Positions 21,901-28,897 of a DNA stretch of 28,915 nucleotides are shown in pieces. The notes under the pieces were generated by a model, which ran no database searches, was not told the DNA's origin, and was given only the letters and a program-made list of their open reading frames with translations. The position numbers and the translations under genes are program-made. How positions within the stretch are numbered: the first letter of the stretch is position 1; each line of letters begins with the position of its first letter. Origin of the DNA: JBBKXR01 sp037969585 (GTDB lineage: Bacteria; Verrucomicrobiota; Verrucomicrobiia; Verrucomicrobiales; DEV007); assembly GCA_037969585.1 (NCBI GenBank), contig JBBKXR010000147.1, positions 1-28,915 on the forward strand, written 5' to 3'.

Positions 21901-23017
21901 GGGTAGAGCGGCGGACTCCGGCGAAGCGGCACCCGTGGAATTGGTCGAGCGTTTGTTCAGGGAAGCTCTCGGTCGCGTACCGAGCGAAGTTGAGGTGGCG
22001 GGTGCGCTCGCCTTGGTCGAGCAGATTCAGAGCGAAGCGAGGCGGCGCGAGCAGCAACGGATAAAGGTCATTGAGCAGTTCGAACGGCAGCGTCGAGAGA
22101 TTCGAGAAATCGTCGAGCCGGTGCGTGAACGATTGCTCACCGAGGCGCGTCAAAAATTTTCTGAAGGTCCCGACGATGTCGATCCTGCGGTGGCGTTCGG
22201 TGCGGTCAGCCAGTGGCTGTTCGACGAAGATGCCGAAGACTCGGTCGGCCGTTTGGATGGTGAATTGCACGGATCGGCGAAAATCGAAGACGGTGCATTG
22301 TTGGTCGACGGCAACGGATTTTTGCTGACCAAGCCGCTGACGGAAAATCTCGAAGAAAAGACCTTCGAGGTGCGGGTTCAACTGGCCGGATTAAATCACC
22401 GATCAGGTGGCGTGATGGGTGTACAGGATCTACAGGGTGGACTTTTTGATTCGATCGTCTGGGCGGAAAAAAGCGAACGACGCTGGTTGGCGGGCAGTAA
22501 CAATCACGCGCGGACCCTCAGCTTCGACGGCGAGGAGGACCGACGCGCGGCGGATGAACCTGTGCATGTGGCGATCACTTATGCGGCCGATGGAACGATT
22601 CGCGGCTATCGAAACGGCGAGCCGTATGGTGAACCGATTCGGCGGGCGGCCTTGCAGCCGTTCCAGGCGGGTGCCGCACAAGTGGTGTTCGGCCTGCGCC
22701 ACGGAACTGCGGCGAATGGCAACCGTGCGTTGCGAGGACGCATCTTCGAGGCGCGCTTGTATGATCGTGCGCTCGGGGCGGAGGAGATCAAAGTGCTGGC
22801 TTCGGGAAAAGGTGCTGGCGGACCGATCGTCGGCGACAAGCAAGTCCGCGCCGCGCTGAGCGATGAGCAGCGCCAGCGGGTAGAGGCTCTTGAAGCGCAG
22901 AGTGCGGATTTGGATCAACAACTGGCGACGATGAAGGAGACGGTGGGAATGGAGTCACCGTGGGCGGGGCTGGCGCATGCGGTGTTTAATCTGAAGGAGT
23001 TTGTCTACTTGAGGTGA
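18905..23017 (+). CDS. PSCyt1/DUF1549/DUF1553 protein with internal LamG domain
   Basis: The product is a 1,370-residue exported protein. Signal peptide 1-21. A planctomycete-type cytochrome c domain (about 22-110) carries the heme motif CYECH (42-46). DUF1549 (about 170-390) includes 'IDQFVKAKLDAEGLEP', 'DPRFGERWARHWMD' and a second heme-type motif CARCH near 364-368. A jelly-roll-like region follows (about 490-665). DUF1553 (about 812-1025) includes 'NPFTARVIVNRVWHYLFG', 'PSHPELLDHLASEFV' and 'VPAQSLALLNGGF'. A LamG-like domain (about 1090-1300) sits before the DUF1553-like C-terminal end ('NLKEFVYLR'). These proteins are found with DUF1501 partners in Planctomycetes and Verrucomicrobia; their role, often proposed to be extracellular redox or polymer degradation, is unproven. 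It starts in an ATGA overlap with iclR. Confidence 0.93.
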   Translation: MRIGLAMILLLPLILAAGAKAAPTAEQVEFFESRIRPVLAQDCYECHRSGEKVRGGLALDSRAGVMAGGDSGAVVVPGDPAASLLMKMIRHEVDDENLKMPKAGAQLESEVIADFGKWIAMGVPDPRDAPANEAQVAEDTEWQAVLERRKNWWSFQPIADPPVPTVDDAEWSGNAIDQFVKAKLDAEGLEPVDLASAQVLVRRLYFTLIGLPPSVEDVDGFVVSYGKAPEAATLQLVDHLLDDPRFGERWARHWMDWVRYAETHGSEGDPAIPHAWRYRDYLIRALNADVPYDQLLREHVAGDVLPKPRTNEALGLNESAIGAAQWRFVQHGFAPTDAHDELVRFTDDQIDTFSKAFLGLTVSCARCHDHKFDAISQTDFYALFGILKTCRPALVAADAAGILGKNREALAAQKPELRARLGELWSSPEQTVVLAEKLMTRQPGGKVTMDGLRDLFYRLAIDGERFLDTWKKREEKWRTEKAQLQTFIEAGEDVLQRWDFSDPESAGEWFSDGEGLKGGVSTAGEFSVASGEEGDDRVVRGIYPAGMYSHSLSDKHRAVLHSPGVQLDGEQELWLRVAGDGQSLVRYVVRNYPRSGTVYPVLNMSGGAWQWKNWSLKYWDGDRIHVELSTAADSAVLAKSGNERSWFGVREVVLRRKGDQAQAGPPDSVREYLHPLMSALEGQTFSNAQQIAAAGSKVIAEIAGRWGRGEDIIDAEALLLDQCLRESLLLNSAGALGEANAVLAEYRALEAEVPVATRVPGLLESRGENQALFVRGDHRSPSEEVPRRLLDALGGEAYVTGQSGRLELAEDLVAANNPFTARVIVNRVWHYLFGSGLVRTPDNFGRLGEKPSHPELLDHLASEFVADGWSMKKLIRELVLTRAWQLDSTPSTLAQEVDPENRMLSHANLRRLEAEAIRDSLLAVSGDLDATRFGEPVDGNSRRRSIYVHQRRNSLDDFLAAFDAPVPTSAKGRRNVTNVPAQSLALLNGGFARARATTWGRAADSGEAAPVELVERLFREALGRVPSEVEVAGALALVEQIQSEARRREQQRIKVIEQFERQRREIREIVEPVRERLLTEARQKFSEGPDDVDPAVAFGAVSQWLFDEDAEDSVGRLDGELHGSAKIEDGALLVDGNGFLLTKPLTENLEEKTFEVRVQLAGLNHRSGGVMGVQDLQGGLFDSIVWAEKSERRWLAGSNNHARTLSFDGEEDRRAADEPVHVAITYAADGTIRGYRNGEPYGEPIRRAALQPFQAGAAQVVFGLRHGTAANGNRALRGRIFEARLYDRALGAEEIKVLASGKGAGGPIVGDKQVRAALSDEQRQRVEALEAQSADLDQQLATMKETVGMESPWAGLAHAVFNLKEFVYLR

Positions 23018-23043
23018 GGAGCAAAGAGTTAAGAACAAAGAAC
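23016..23043. repeat. Degenerate 7-bp tandem repeat after DUF1553 gene
   Basis: Units GAGGAGC, AAAGAGT, TAAGAAC and AAAGAAC follow one another and overlap the TGA stop (23015-23017). They lie in the gap before the DUF1501 gene; an alternative GTG start at 23014 for that gene would translate the repeat and is therefore doubtful. Confidence 0.65.
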
Positions 23044-23055
23044 AATTCCCGTCGA

Positions 23056-24492
23056 ATGCACCCTGATAGTCCCACCCATCCATCGATGTTCTCCCGACGC
23101 GAAATGTTGTCCCGTGTGTCGTCGGGATTTGGTATGGCGGCGCTGTCTGGGCTGATGGGGCAGCGGGCGTTTGGCGCGACGACGAATCCGGTGTCGCATC
23201 ATCGCTCGAAAGTGAAGAATGTGATCCTTTGTTATATGTCGGGCGGTGCGTCGCACATCGATTCGTTTGATCCGAAGCCGAAACTTCGCGAACTGCACGG
23301 TCAGCCGATGCCGGTCAAGGTGGAGCGCACGCAGTTCAACAACAATGGTAACGTGTTCGGCAGCCCGTTCGAGTTTCGTCCCGGCGGCAACAGTGGCATT
23401 CCGATTTCGGACATGTTCCCGAAGCTGCGCGAGTGGTGCGCAGATGATCTCGCAGTGGTGCGATCGATGACTTCGAGCGTCAATGAGCATGCTCAGGGCA
23501 ATTACTTTTTCCACACGGGCTTCCCCTTTATGGGGCATCCGAGCGCGGGTGCGTGGGTGAGCTATGGCTTGGGCACGGCAAATCAGGATCTGCCTGGATT
23601 CGTTGTGTTACAGAGTGGCGAAGCGACGGTGCCGCATGGGGGCGTTGGCTTGTTTGGCAATGGATTTTTGCCGGCGCAGCATCAGGCATCGGTGGTGCGG
23701 GCGGACGCGCCGGAGCCGGTCGGCAACATCACGCCGGCGGATCGACTGAGCCTGCAACGCAGCAAGTTGGATTTCATTCGCGGCGCCGATCTGGAGTTCG
23801 CTTCGCGCACCGGCGGCGATGCGCAGGTCGAGGCGGCGGTACGCAACTACGAGACGGCATTTCGCATGCAGGCGGCGGTGCCGGATTTGGTGGATCTGTC
23901 AGGGGAGACGGCGGCGACGAAATCGCTCTACGGACTTGATTCGAAATTTGAGATGACTGCGGCCTACGGAAAGCAGGCGCTTCTCGCGCGACGTTTGGTC
24001 GAGCGTGGCGTGCGCTTTGTCGAGTTGAGTTGTCTGCCGCAGAAACCGGGCGATGGACAGGCGGCCAATCCCTGGGATCAACACGGTGGGTTGGAAAAAG
24101 GCCACGCCAACATGGCGATGCAGGTCGATCAACCTATCGCCGCTTTGCTGGTCGATCTCAAGGCGCGTGGTCTGCTCGACGAAACGCTGGTCATCTGGGC
24201 TGGCGAATTCGGGCGCACGCCGTTTTCGCAGGGCAGCGATGGTCGCGATCACAATCCGTACGGTTTCAGCATCTGGCTGGCAGGCGGCGGAGTGAAGGGC
24301 GGAACGATATTTGGTGCGACCGATGAGTTGGGCTATCACGTTACCGAGGGCAAGTCGACGATCTACGATCTGTGGGCGACGGTGCTGCATTTGCTCGGCA
24401 TGAATCACGAAAATCTGACCTACCTGCACGCGGGTCGGAACGTCCGCCTGACGGATGTTCACGGGCGGGTGATGACAGAGATTTTGTCATAG
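23056..24492 (+). CDS. DUF1501 family protein, Tat-exported
   Basis: The product has 478 residues from the ATG at 23056. A twin-arginine signal lies at about 11-40: SRREML followed by a hydrophobic 'GFGMAALSGLMG' and the cleavage site AFGA. The rest shows the alkaline-phosphatase-like DUF1501 pattern: 'MSGGASHIDSFDPKPKLRELHGQPMP', 'DMFPKLREWCADDLAVVRSM', 'EHAQGNYFFHTGF', 'WAGEFGRTPFSQGSDGRDHNP' and 'LAGGGVKGGTIFGATDELGYHV'. The metal- and substrate-binding residues of this family are not well established. It is the standard partner of DUF1549/DUF1553 proteins and lies 38 bp downstream of one, in the same operon as iclR. Probably periplasmic. Confidence 0.93.
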   Translation: MHPDSPTHPSMFSRREMLSRVSSGFGMAALSGLMGQRAFGATTNPVSHHRSKVKNVILCYMSGGASHIDSFDPKPKLRELHGQPMPVKVERTQFNNNGNVFGSPFEFRPGGNSGIPISDMFPKLREWCADDLAVVRSMTSSVNEHAQGNYFFHTGFPFMGHPSAGAWVSYGLGTANQDLPGFVVLQSGEATVPHGGVGLFGNGFLPAQHQASVVRADAPEPVGNITPADRLSLQRSKLDFIRGADLEFASRTGGDAQVEAAVRNYETAFRMQAAVPDLVDLSGETAATKSLYGLDSKFEMTAAYGKQALLARRLVERGVRFVELSCLPQKPGDGQAANPWDQHGGLEKGHANMAMQVDQPIAALLVDLKARGLLDETLVIWAGEFGRTPFSQGSDGRDHNPYGFSIWLAGGGVKGGTIFGATDELGYHVTEGKSTIYDLWATVLHLLGMNHENLTYLHAGRNVRLTDVHGRVMTEILS

Positions 24493-24620
24493 TTGGTAGT
24501 TTGCCCACATTCTTCTGCACGCGACCTGTCGACAAGGGCCTCGCGAACTCTCGGAACGAATTTGCGTGAGAATTTTGGGCTAGCGCTTGCGTTGAGCGAC
24601 GGGTCGCAGGATGGTGTGGC

Positions 24621-25361
24621 GTGCCGATTTTTAAGAATACCCGCAAGCGCCGCAAAGCGCGCAAGACCCGGTCGGCACCGCTTTTGCTTTTCGATTTTGA
24701 TGGCACTCTGGCCGACACGATCGAGATGGGTGTTTTGCTTTTTAATGAGATCGCGGCCGACTACGGTCTTAAAAAAATTCGCCGCGAAGATGTCGACGAG
24801 CTTCGTCATCTGAATACCCGGGCGCTGCTCGATCGGCTCGGGATGACACGCTTAATGGCGGTCAAGGTGGCGGCGCGACTTCGCTCGGTGTTCAAGGATC
24901 GGGTCAGCGAAGTCGAGTTGTTGCCGGGCGTCGGTGAGACGGTGCGCCGACTTCAGGAAGAGGGTTACGCGATGGCGATTCTGAGTTCAAATTCGGCGAA
25001 GAATATTCGCCGATTTCTCAAGCACCACGAGGTGATCGACTGCTTCGAATTCGTCGAAGGCGGTGCCAGTCTTTTTGGTAAGGCCGAGCGACTTCGTGGT
25101 GTCATGCGCAAGGAGAAGTTGACCGCCGTGGACATTCTTTACATCGGCGATGAGACGCGCGACATGGAGGCGGCCCGCGAAGCCGGTGTGCGCGCAGTGG
25201 CCGCCTGTTGGGGAGTTAATGAGGAGGAAACGATGGCCGCAGAAGATCCCGAGTTCGTGCTCAATGCGCCGGGGGAATTGTTGGCGGCGGCACAATTTGC
25301 GCGAGACAACAAACCGAAGCCACGGGAGCACGGTTTGCGGATGGGTGAGAGTGAGGAGTGA
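24621..25361 (+). CDS. HAD-family hydrolase (phosphoglycolate phosphatase-like)
   Basis: The product has 246 residues from a GTG at 24621. The basic N-terminal extension (2-18) precedes motif I 'FDFDGTLADT' (Asp25, Asp27). A helical C1-type cap (about 35-100) follows, then motif II 'AILSSNS', a lysine near 153 and motif III 'IGDETRDMEAAREAGV'. Such enzymes hydrolyse small phosphorylated metabolites, commonly phosphoglycolate or nucleotides; the substrate cannot be read from sequence. No better start with a ribosome site was found. The gene converges on the SGNH hydrolase with only 6 bp between stop codons, and its end overlaps a 7-bp repeat. It is unrelated in function to the operon upstream, separated by 128 bp. 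Confidence 0.85.
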   Translation: MPIFKNTRKRRKARKTRSAPLLLFDFDGTLADTIEMGVLLFNEIAADYGLKKIRREDVDELRHLNTRALLDRLGMTRLMAVKVAARLRSVFKDRVSEVELLPGVGETVRRLQEEGYAMAILSSNSAKNIRRFLKHHEVIDCFEFVEGGASLFGKAERLRGVMRKEKLTAVDILYIGDETRDMEAAREAGVRAVAACWGVNEEETMAAEDPEFVLNAPGELLAAAQFARDNKPKPREHGLRMGESEE

Positions 25362-25363
25362 GA
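25343..25363. repeat. Degenerate 7-bp tandem repeat at HAD gene end
   Basis: Units GGGTGAG, AGTGAGG and AGTGAGA in tandem overlap the TGA stop at 25359-25361 and abut the stop codon of the convergent gene. The unit is diverged from the other repeats but the period is again 7. Confidence 0.45.
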
Positions 25364-25367
25364 GATA

Positions 25368-26399
25368 TTACTTCGCTAAAATCGCTCGGATTTCCTTTTC
25401 CAATCTCGCCGCTTCGGCCTTCGCTTCTTCAAGCGGCAGGGTTTTCGATTTATCCGGTTTGGTGTGGCCGATCGATTCACGCCAGGCGGCGGACAACAGG
25501 CGTTCGCGTTGCAGCATAAGCTGCCACAGCGGGGTAGGTTTTGGAGCGCCGCCGGGATCGATGACCAAGGCGATATCAGTGAGTTTGAGTAGTCGCTGGT
25601 AGGCGGCGTCGCGTGTTTCCTGAATGCCGAGACCCTGCAGAATAGTCAGCGCCATTTCCAGATGGCCCTCGGTTGGAGGGTGGACGCCATCACCGAAATG
25701 GTAGCCTTTGTCGACGGCGCGGTTGGCAGTGACGAAGCGATAGGTGGCGCTGTGCAGATCGACGCTGGCGACGCTGCGTTGACTCTGCGATTTCACCCAC
25801 TCTGCGTAGCGCTGCAGTACCTGATCGTAAGCGAAAAAAGTGTTGTTGTAGGCGAAGGGATAGTCCGTCGAACTGGCCGGTACCATCGCCGCTCGTTCGC
25901 GGGCCGAGGGTAGGTCGAAGAGAGTTGGCGTCATCAGCACGAGGGGCACCGATTTTTCCTCGTAGACCTGAATCAGCTTGTCCATGCCGGCGCGGTAGTC
26001 GGCGAAACGTTCGCTGTCGAAAGGATGATATATGCCGTCGTTCATTCCGTAGCAGATCAGCACCAAATCGGGCTCGGTCGCTTTCAGAATGCGCGGCAGG
26101 CGTTCGTGAATGACCGGGCGCGGGTACGGGTGGGTCGGCTCGTTGTTGCCGCTGGCGGTTTCACCGCCGAGACCGACGTTGACGATTTCAAACTTCCACT
26201 CGGGATGCCGGTCCCACAGGTAGAGCTGGATGAAGGCCACGTAGGCTCCCGACTGGGTGATGCTGTCGCCGAGGAATAAGATCTGGTCGTTGTCCTTCGT
26301 GCCCACCGCTTGGAAAGGAGCTTCCGCTGCGTGGCCCGGAGTCACAGCGGTGGCTGCGATGGTGACACAGCCGAAGAGGGTGAGGAAAATCGAACGCAT
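25368..26399 (-). CDS. Secreted SGNH/GDSL-type esterase
   Basis: The product has 343 residues with a signal peptide (1-25, ending GHAAEA). The SGNH blocks are all present: 'FLGDSIT' (Ser46), 'VGLGGET' (block II Gly), 'YGMNDG' (block III Asn) and 'FGDGVHPPTEGH' (block V Asp and His). Family members deacetylate or de-esterify carbohydrates, including acetylxylan and algal polysaccharides, consistent with the sulfatase and LamG genes nearby. The C-terminal part (about 270-343) adds a charged helical tail. It stands alone on the minus strand. Confidence 0.9.
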   Translation of the reverse strand: MRSIFLTLFGCVTIAATAVTPGHAAEAPFQAVGTKDNDQILFLGDSITQSGAYVAFIQLYLWDRHPEWKFEIVNVGLGGETASGNNEPTHPYPRPVIHERLPRILKATEPDLVLICYGMNDGIYHPFDSERFADYRAGMDKLIQVYEEKSVPLVLMTPTLFDLPSARERAAMVPASSTDYPFAYNNTFFAYDQVLQRYAEWVKSQSQRSVASVDLHSATYRFVTANRAVDKGYHFGDGVHPPTEGHLEMALTILQGLGIQETRDAAYQRLLKLTDIALVIDPGGAPKPTPLWQLMLQRERLLSAAWRESIGHTKPDKSKTLPLEEAKAEAARLEKEIRAILAK

Positions 26400-26525
26400 C
26401 CGGCGAAGTTAGGGGACATCGTTTGGCTCGGCAACGCTCCGCCTCAGAAAAGGTTGGCTGATGGACTATCGCGAGGTTCGACCTTTAGGATTGCTTGCCC
26501 CAGGCTTTTGCGATTTCATGGTGTC

Positions 26526-26723
26526 ATGAAAATCATGCCATTGATCGCCGCTGTTGCTGGACTCCTGCTGAGCGCTTGTGCTGCTACTCCCGAAGCAGGT
26601 AACCGGGCACCGACGGATATCAACGAGTTGCAGTTCGCCAACGAACTCAATCCTGTCAGTGGCCCTGCTCCGGGAGCCGTTGCCAGCCAGCCTGTGCTGA
26701 AGGCCCAGCCGTCGATCGATTGA
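26526..26723 (+). CDS. Small predicted lipoprotein
   Basis: The product has 65 residues from the ATG at 26526. Residues 1-17 are a signal with lipobox LLSAC (Cys18); the mature 48 residues are proline- and alanine-rich with no recognisable domain ('AATPEAGNRAPTDINELQF', 'VSGPAPGAVASQP'). Small lipoproteins are common in this phylum and are often missed. A longer reading from 26310 would overlap the esterase gene and has no signal peptide. It may share a transcript with the next lipoprotein 100 bp on. Confidence 0.6.
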   Translation: MKIMPLIAAVAGLLLSACAATPEAGNRAPTDINELQFANELNPVSGPAPGAVASQPVLKAQPSID

Positions 26724-26823
26724 ATTTTGGGCGGATAAATCGCCTACCCGCCAAAAAATGCGCTTGCCGTGGACGCCGAACTACGGTTGAACTAGTTCCC
26801 GAAACACGACCCAACTTTCAGTG

Positions 26824-27087
26824 ATGAACAAAAAAAACCTCTTTGCACTGCTGGCAGCCAGCCTGAGCACCGCTTTTCTCAGCGGATGTTATTCGCAGTA
26901 TCAGACCTCGGCGTCACGTCCCGGTGATCACGTCGGACACGGCAGTTACGGCAGCCTTGGTCCTTCAGGACACCATGGCGAACTGCACGGCAGTCACTAC
27001 TTCCACGACGAGCGTTGGGGTGATGATGATCTCGCCTTCCCGCGCCCGGAAACGCCGCGTAACGCTCCCGATCCGCACCGCCATTGA
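26824..27087 (+). CDS. Small histidine-rich predicted lipoprotein
   Basis: The product has 87 residues from the ATG at 26824 (a GTG immediately upstream is also in frame). Residues 1-20 are a signal with lipobox FLSGC. The mature part carries nine histidines plus many glycines and aspartates in about 65 residues ('GDHVGHGSYGSLG', 'GHHGELHGSHYFHDE', 'DPHRH'), which would bind divalent metal ions. No family is recognised. It converges on purU, with a perfect hairpin between them. A surface or periplasmic metal-binding role is inference. Confidence 0.6.
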   Translation: MNKKNLFALLAASLSTAFLSGCYSQYQTSASRPGDHVGHGSYGSLGPSGHHGELHGSHYFHDERWGDDDLAFPRPETPRNAPDPHRH

Positions 27088-27101
27088 TGCGGAGTGTGTG
27101 C

Positions 27102-27128
27102 TGAAGCAGTCTTGAACTGACTGCTTCA
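27102..27128. terminator. Perfect 10-bp hairpin between convergent genes
   Basis: TGAAGCAGTC (27102-27111) pairs exactly with GACTGCTTCA (27119-27128) around a seven-base loop. It lies between the lipoprotein stop (27087) and the purU stop (27136). There is no T-tract on either side, so it could be a weak bidirectional terminator or an mRNA 3'-end stabiliser. Confidence 0.55.
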
Positions 27129-27135
27129 CTACGTC

Positions 27136-28011
27136 TCAACCGAACACCACGGTGCGGTTGTTGTAGACCAGAATGCGCCGATTGATGTGGTGCCAGACGG
27201 CCTCGGCGAGGACGTTTTTTTCGAGGTCGCGTCCTTTGCGGATGAAGTCGGCGACGCTCTCGCGGTGGCTGACCTCGGTCACGTCCTGGGCGATGATCGG
27301 ACCCTCATCGAGTTCGGCGGTGACGTAGTGGCTGGTCGCGCCGATGATTTTTACGCCGCGGTCGTGGGCTGAATGATACGGCTTCGCCCCCGGAAACGCC
27401 GGCAGGAAGGAGTGGTGGATGTTGATGATCTGGTTGGGCAAAGCATCGACGAAGGTGTCCGACAGGATTTGCATGTAACGCGCCAGCACTACGGTATCGA
27501 TGTCCTTGGCGCGCAGCAGCTCGAGTTCGTGGGCTTCCTGCTCGGCCTTGGTGCCGGACTTGATCGGCACGTGGTGAAAATCGATCCCGAATCGGTCGGC
27601 GACCTCTTTCAGGTCGGTGCGATTGCTGATGATTAACGGTATGTCCATGCTTAACTCGCCGCTCTCGTGGCGTGACAGCAAGTCGTAGAGGCAGTGGTTT
27701 TCCTTGGTGACGAACAGCGCGACACGCGAACGGACATCGCTGAAGTGCAGCCCCCAATTCATGCCAAACTGATCCGCCAGCGGCCGGATGCGCTCCTCGA
27801 TCTGCTCGCGACCGATGGCAAAGCTGTCGACTTCCCACTCGACGCGCATGAAAAATGCCGCATCGGAAGAATCCACGTGCTGATCGAGGTGAACGATGTT
27901 GCCCCGATTTTCAGTGATGAATCCCGACACCGCCGCAACGATACCAGTCTGGTCGGGACAGGAGATCAGCAGGATGGCAGTGGTCGGAGCGGACGGGGTT
28001 GGGGAACTCAT
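27136..28011 (-). CDS. purU: Formyltetrahydrofolate deformylase
   Basis: This enzyme hydrolyses 10-formyltetrahydrofolate to formate and tetrahydrofolate, balancing one-carbon pools and supplying formate for PurT-type purine synthesis. The 291 residues have an N-terminal ACT regulatory domain (about 11-88, 'CPDQTGIVAAVSGFITENRGNIVHLDQH') followed by the formyltransferase-like catalytic domain (about 97-285). The catalytic Asn and His sit in 'INIHHSFLPAFPGAKPY' and the Asp in 'ATSHYVTAELDEGPIIAQ'. This set distinguishes it from PurN, which lacks the ACT domain. It is monocistronic and converges on a lipoprotein gene. The 361-bp upstream region contains hairpins but no recognised riboswitch. 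Confidence 0.95.
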   Translation of the reverse strand: MSSPTPSAPTTAILLISCPDQTGIVAAVSGFITENRGNIVHLDQHVDSSDAAFFMRVEWEVDSFAIGREQIEERIRPLADQFGMNWGLHFSDVRSRVALFVTKENHCLYDLLSRHESGELSMDIPLIISNRTDLKEVADRFGIDFHHVPIKSGTKAEQEAHELELLRAKDIDTVVLARYMQILSDTFVDALPNQIINIHHSFLPAFPGAKPYHSAHDRGVKIIGATSHYVTAELDEGPIIAQDVTEVSHRESVADFIRKGRDLEKNVLAEAVWHHINRRILVYNNRTVVFG

Positions 28012-28372
28012 CGAAAAGGTTGGCAGTGCGGAAATTTCACAGGGACCGGCAATTTAGTGGCGATGAGGAGAAAGGCAATGGCGGGCGGGGAGGGGCGACG
28101 TGCGTGAATGTTACAATCGCAGAAACCGACCCATGTATCCTCCCGGCACTGGGATTAATCGGCACGCTGAAACTGCCAGTGGCAGGGCGATGTCTCTGCC
28201 AACAGGGAAAATTCTTGCTCGTAGCTTTCCCGGCCGATAGCTTTGACTGCGAGATCGAAGGGTCAAATCTCTCCCGGCCCTCGTGCCCCGTTCCGACCCC
28301 GATTCTCCCCGCTTGTCGCCGTAACCGGTTATAGGGATCGGCGGTGTAATAATACTGTTCGCCAAAGAATCT
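28012..28372. other. Divergent non-coding region with several hairpins
   Basis: This gap between purU and the rightmost gene holds no convincing coding sequence. It contains inverted repeats: CTGCCA/TGGCAG near 28173-28185, GGGAAA/TTTCCC at about 28205-28231, TTTGAC/GTCAAA at about 28241-28267, and a competing GAGAT/ATCTC around 28251-28271. The last two cannot form together. TAATAATAC near 28347 could be part of a -10 element for the plus-strand gene. It may be a regulatory leader or a decayed repeat. Confidence 0.35.
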
Positions 28373-28897
28373 ATGAAACCAATCGGAAAATGGCTATCCA
28401 GCCTTGTTTCTCTCACTGCAGCGGCTCTTGCTTTCGCAGAATCGCCACAAGAGAAACCTCTTTTCGTGGAGGTTCAGCCACCACCGGCCGAGGCTGGAAA
28501 AGAACACCCACGATATTGGGAGACAATGGCAACGGGCAATATCCTCAAGGATTTGCGATCTGTGAAGCCCGCTGACACGACGGACCTCCGTGAACTTGCT
28601 CTGAGTTTGCCGATCGTCGAATCTCGAAGTGATCCCGCATACAAGTTTGTGTATAGCAGTTCAAAAGCCGCTCCCGATGCGGAGACGTGGATCATGCCTG
28701 GTGATGGCGCTCAGTATTCTGTCGAGATTCGCCGATTGAAGCCCGGAGAGGGCGGCGCATTGAGAATCGAAGTGGAAATGGGATTGTGGCTAGATACGAT
28801 AGAGCATCGCCACATCGCTAGACTCGAACGGCGGAAGGGTGGCTGGCTTGTGCTGGACGGAAAGCTTTTGAGACAAACCGGCGAACCCCAAAGATAG
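28373..28897 (+). CDS. Secreted protein of unknown function
   Basis: The product has 174 residues with a signal peptide (1-22, ending AFAES) and a short proline-rich stretch ('VEVQPPPAEAGKEHP'). The remainder is beta-rich with a block 'YSVEIRRLKPGEGGALRIEVEMGLWL' followed by 'HIARLERRKGGWLVLDG', a shape like a small lipocalin- or NTF2-like domain; the likeness is weak. No family is recognised. It ends 18 bp before the window ends. Confidence 0.65.
   Translation: MKPIGKWLSSLVSLTAAALAFAESPQEKPLFVEVQPPPAEAGKEHPRYWETMATGNILKDLRSVKPADTTDLRELALSLPIVESRSDPAYKFVYSSSKAAPDAETWIMPGDGAQYSVEIRRLKPGEGGALRIEVEMGLWLDTIEHRHIARLERRKGGWLVLDGKLLRQTGEPQR

Noticed and set aside
23014..23055. GTG start for the DUF1501 gene at 23014
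   Set aside because: It would translate the 7-bp repeat region, overlap the previous stop codon and place 14 odd residues before an otherwise normal Tat signal.
28251..28275. Glycine-riboswitch-like string CGAAGGG-CAA followed by CTCTC
   Set aside because: Only one short core segment matches. The AGGCAAAAGGAC half, the second aptamer and a glycine gene downstream are all missing, so the match is likely chance.
28111..28416. Minus-strand frame of 101 codons in the purU upstream region
   Set aside because: The arginine/serine-rich composition with no signal, domain or start site suggests non-coding sequence; it also overlaps the signal peptide of the plus-strand gene.
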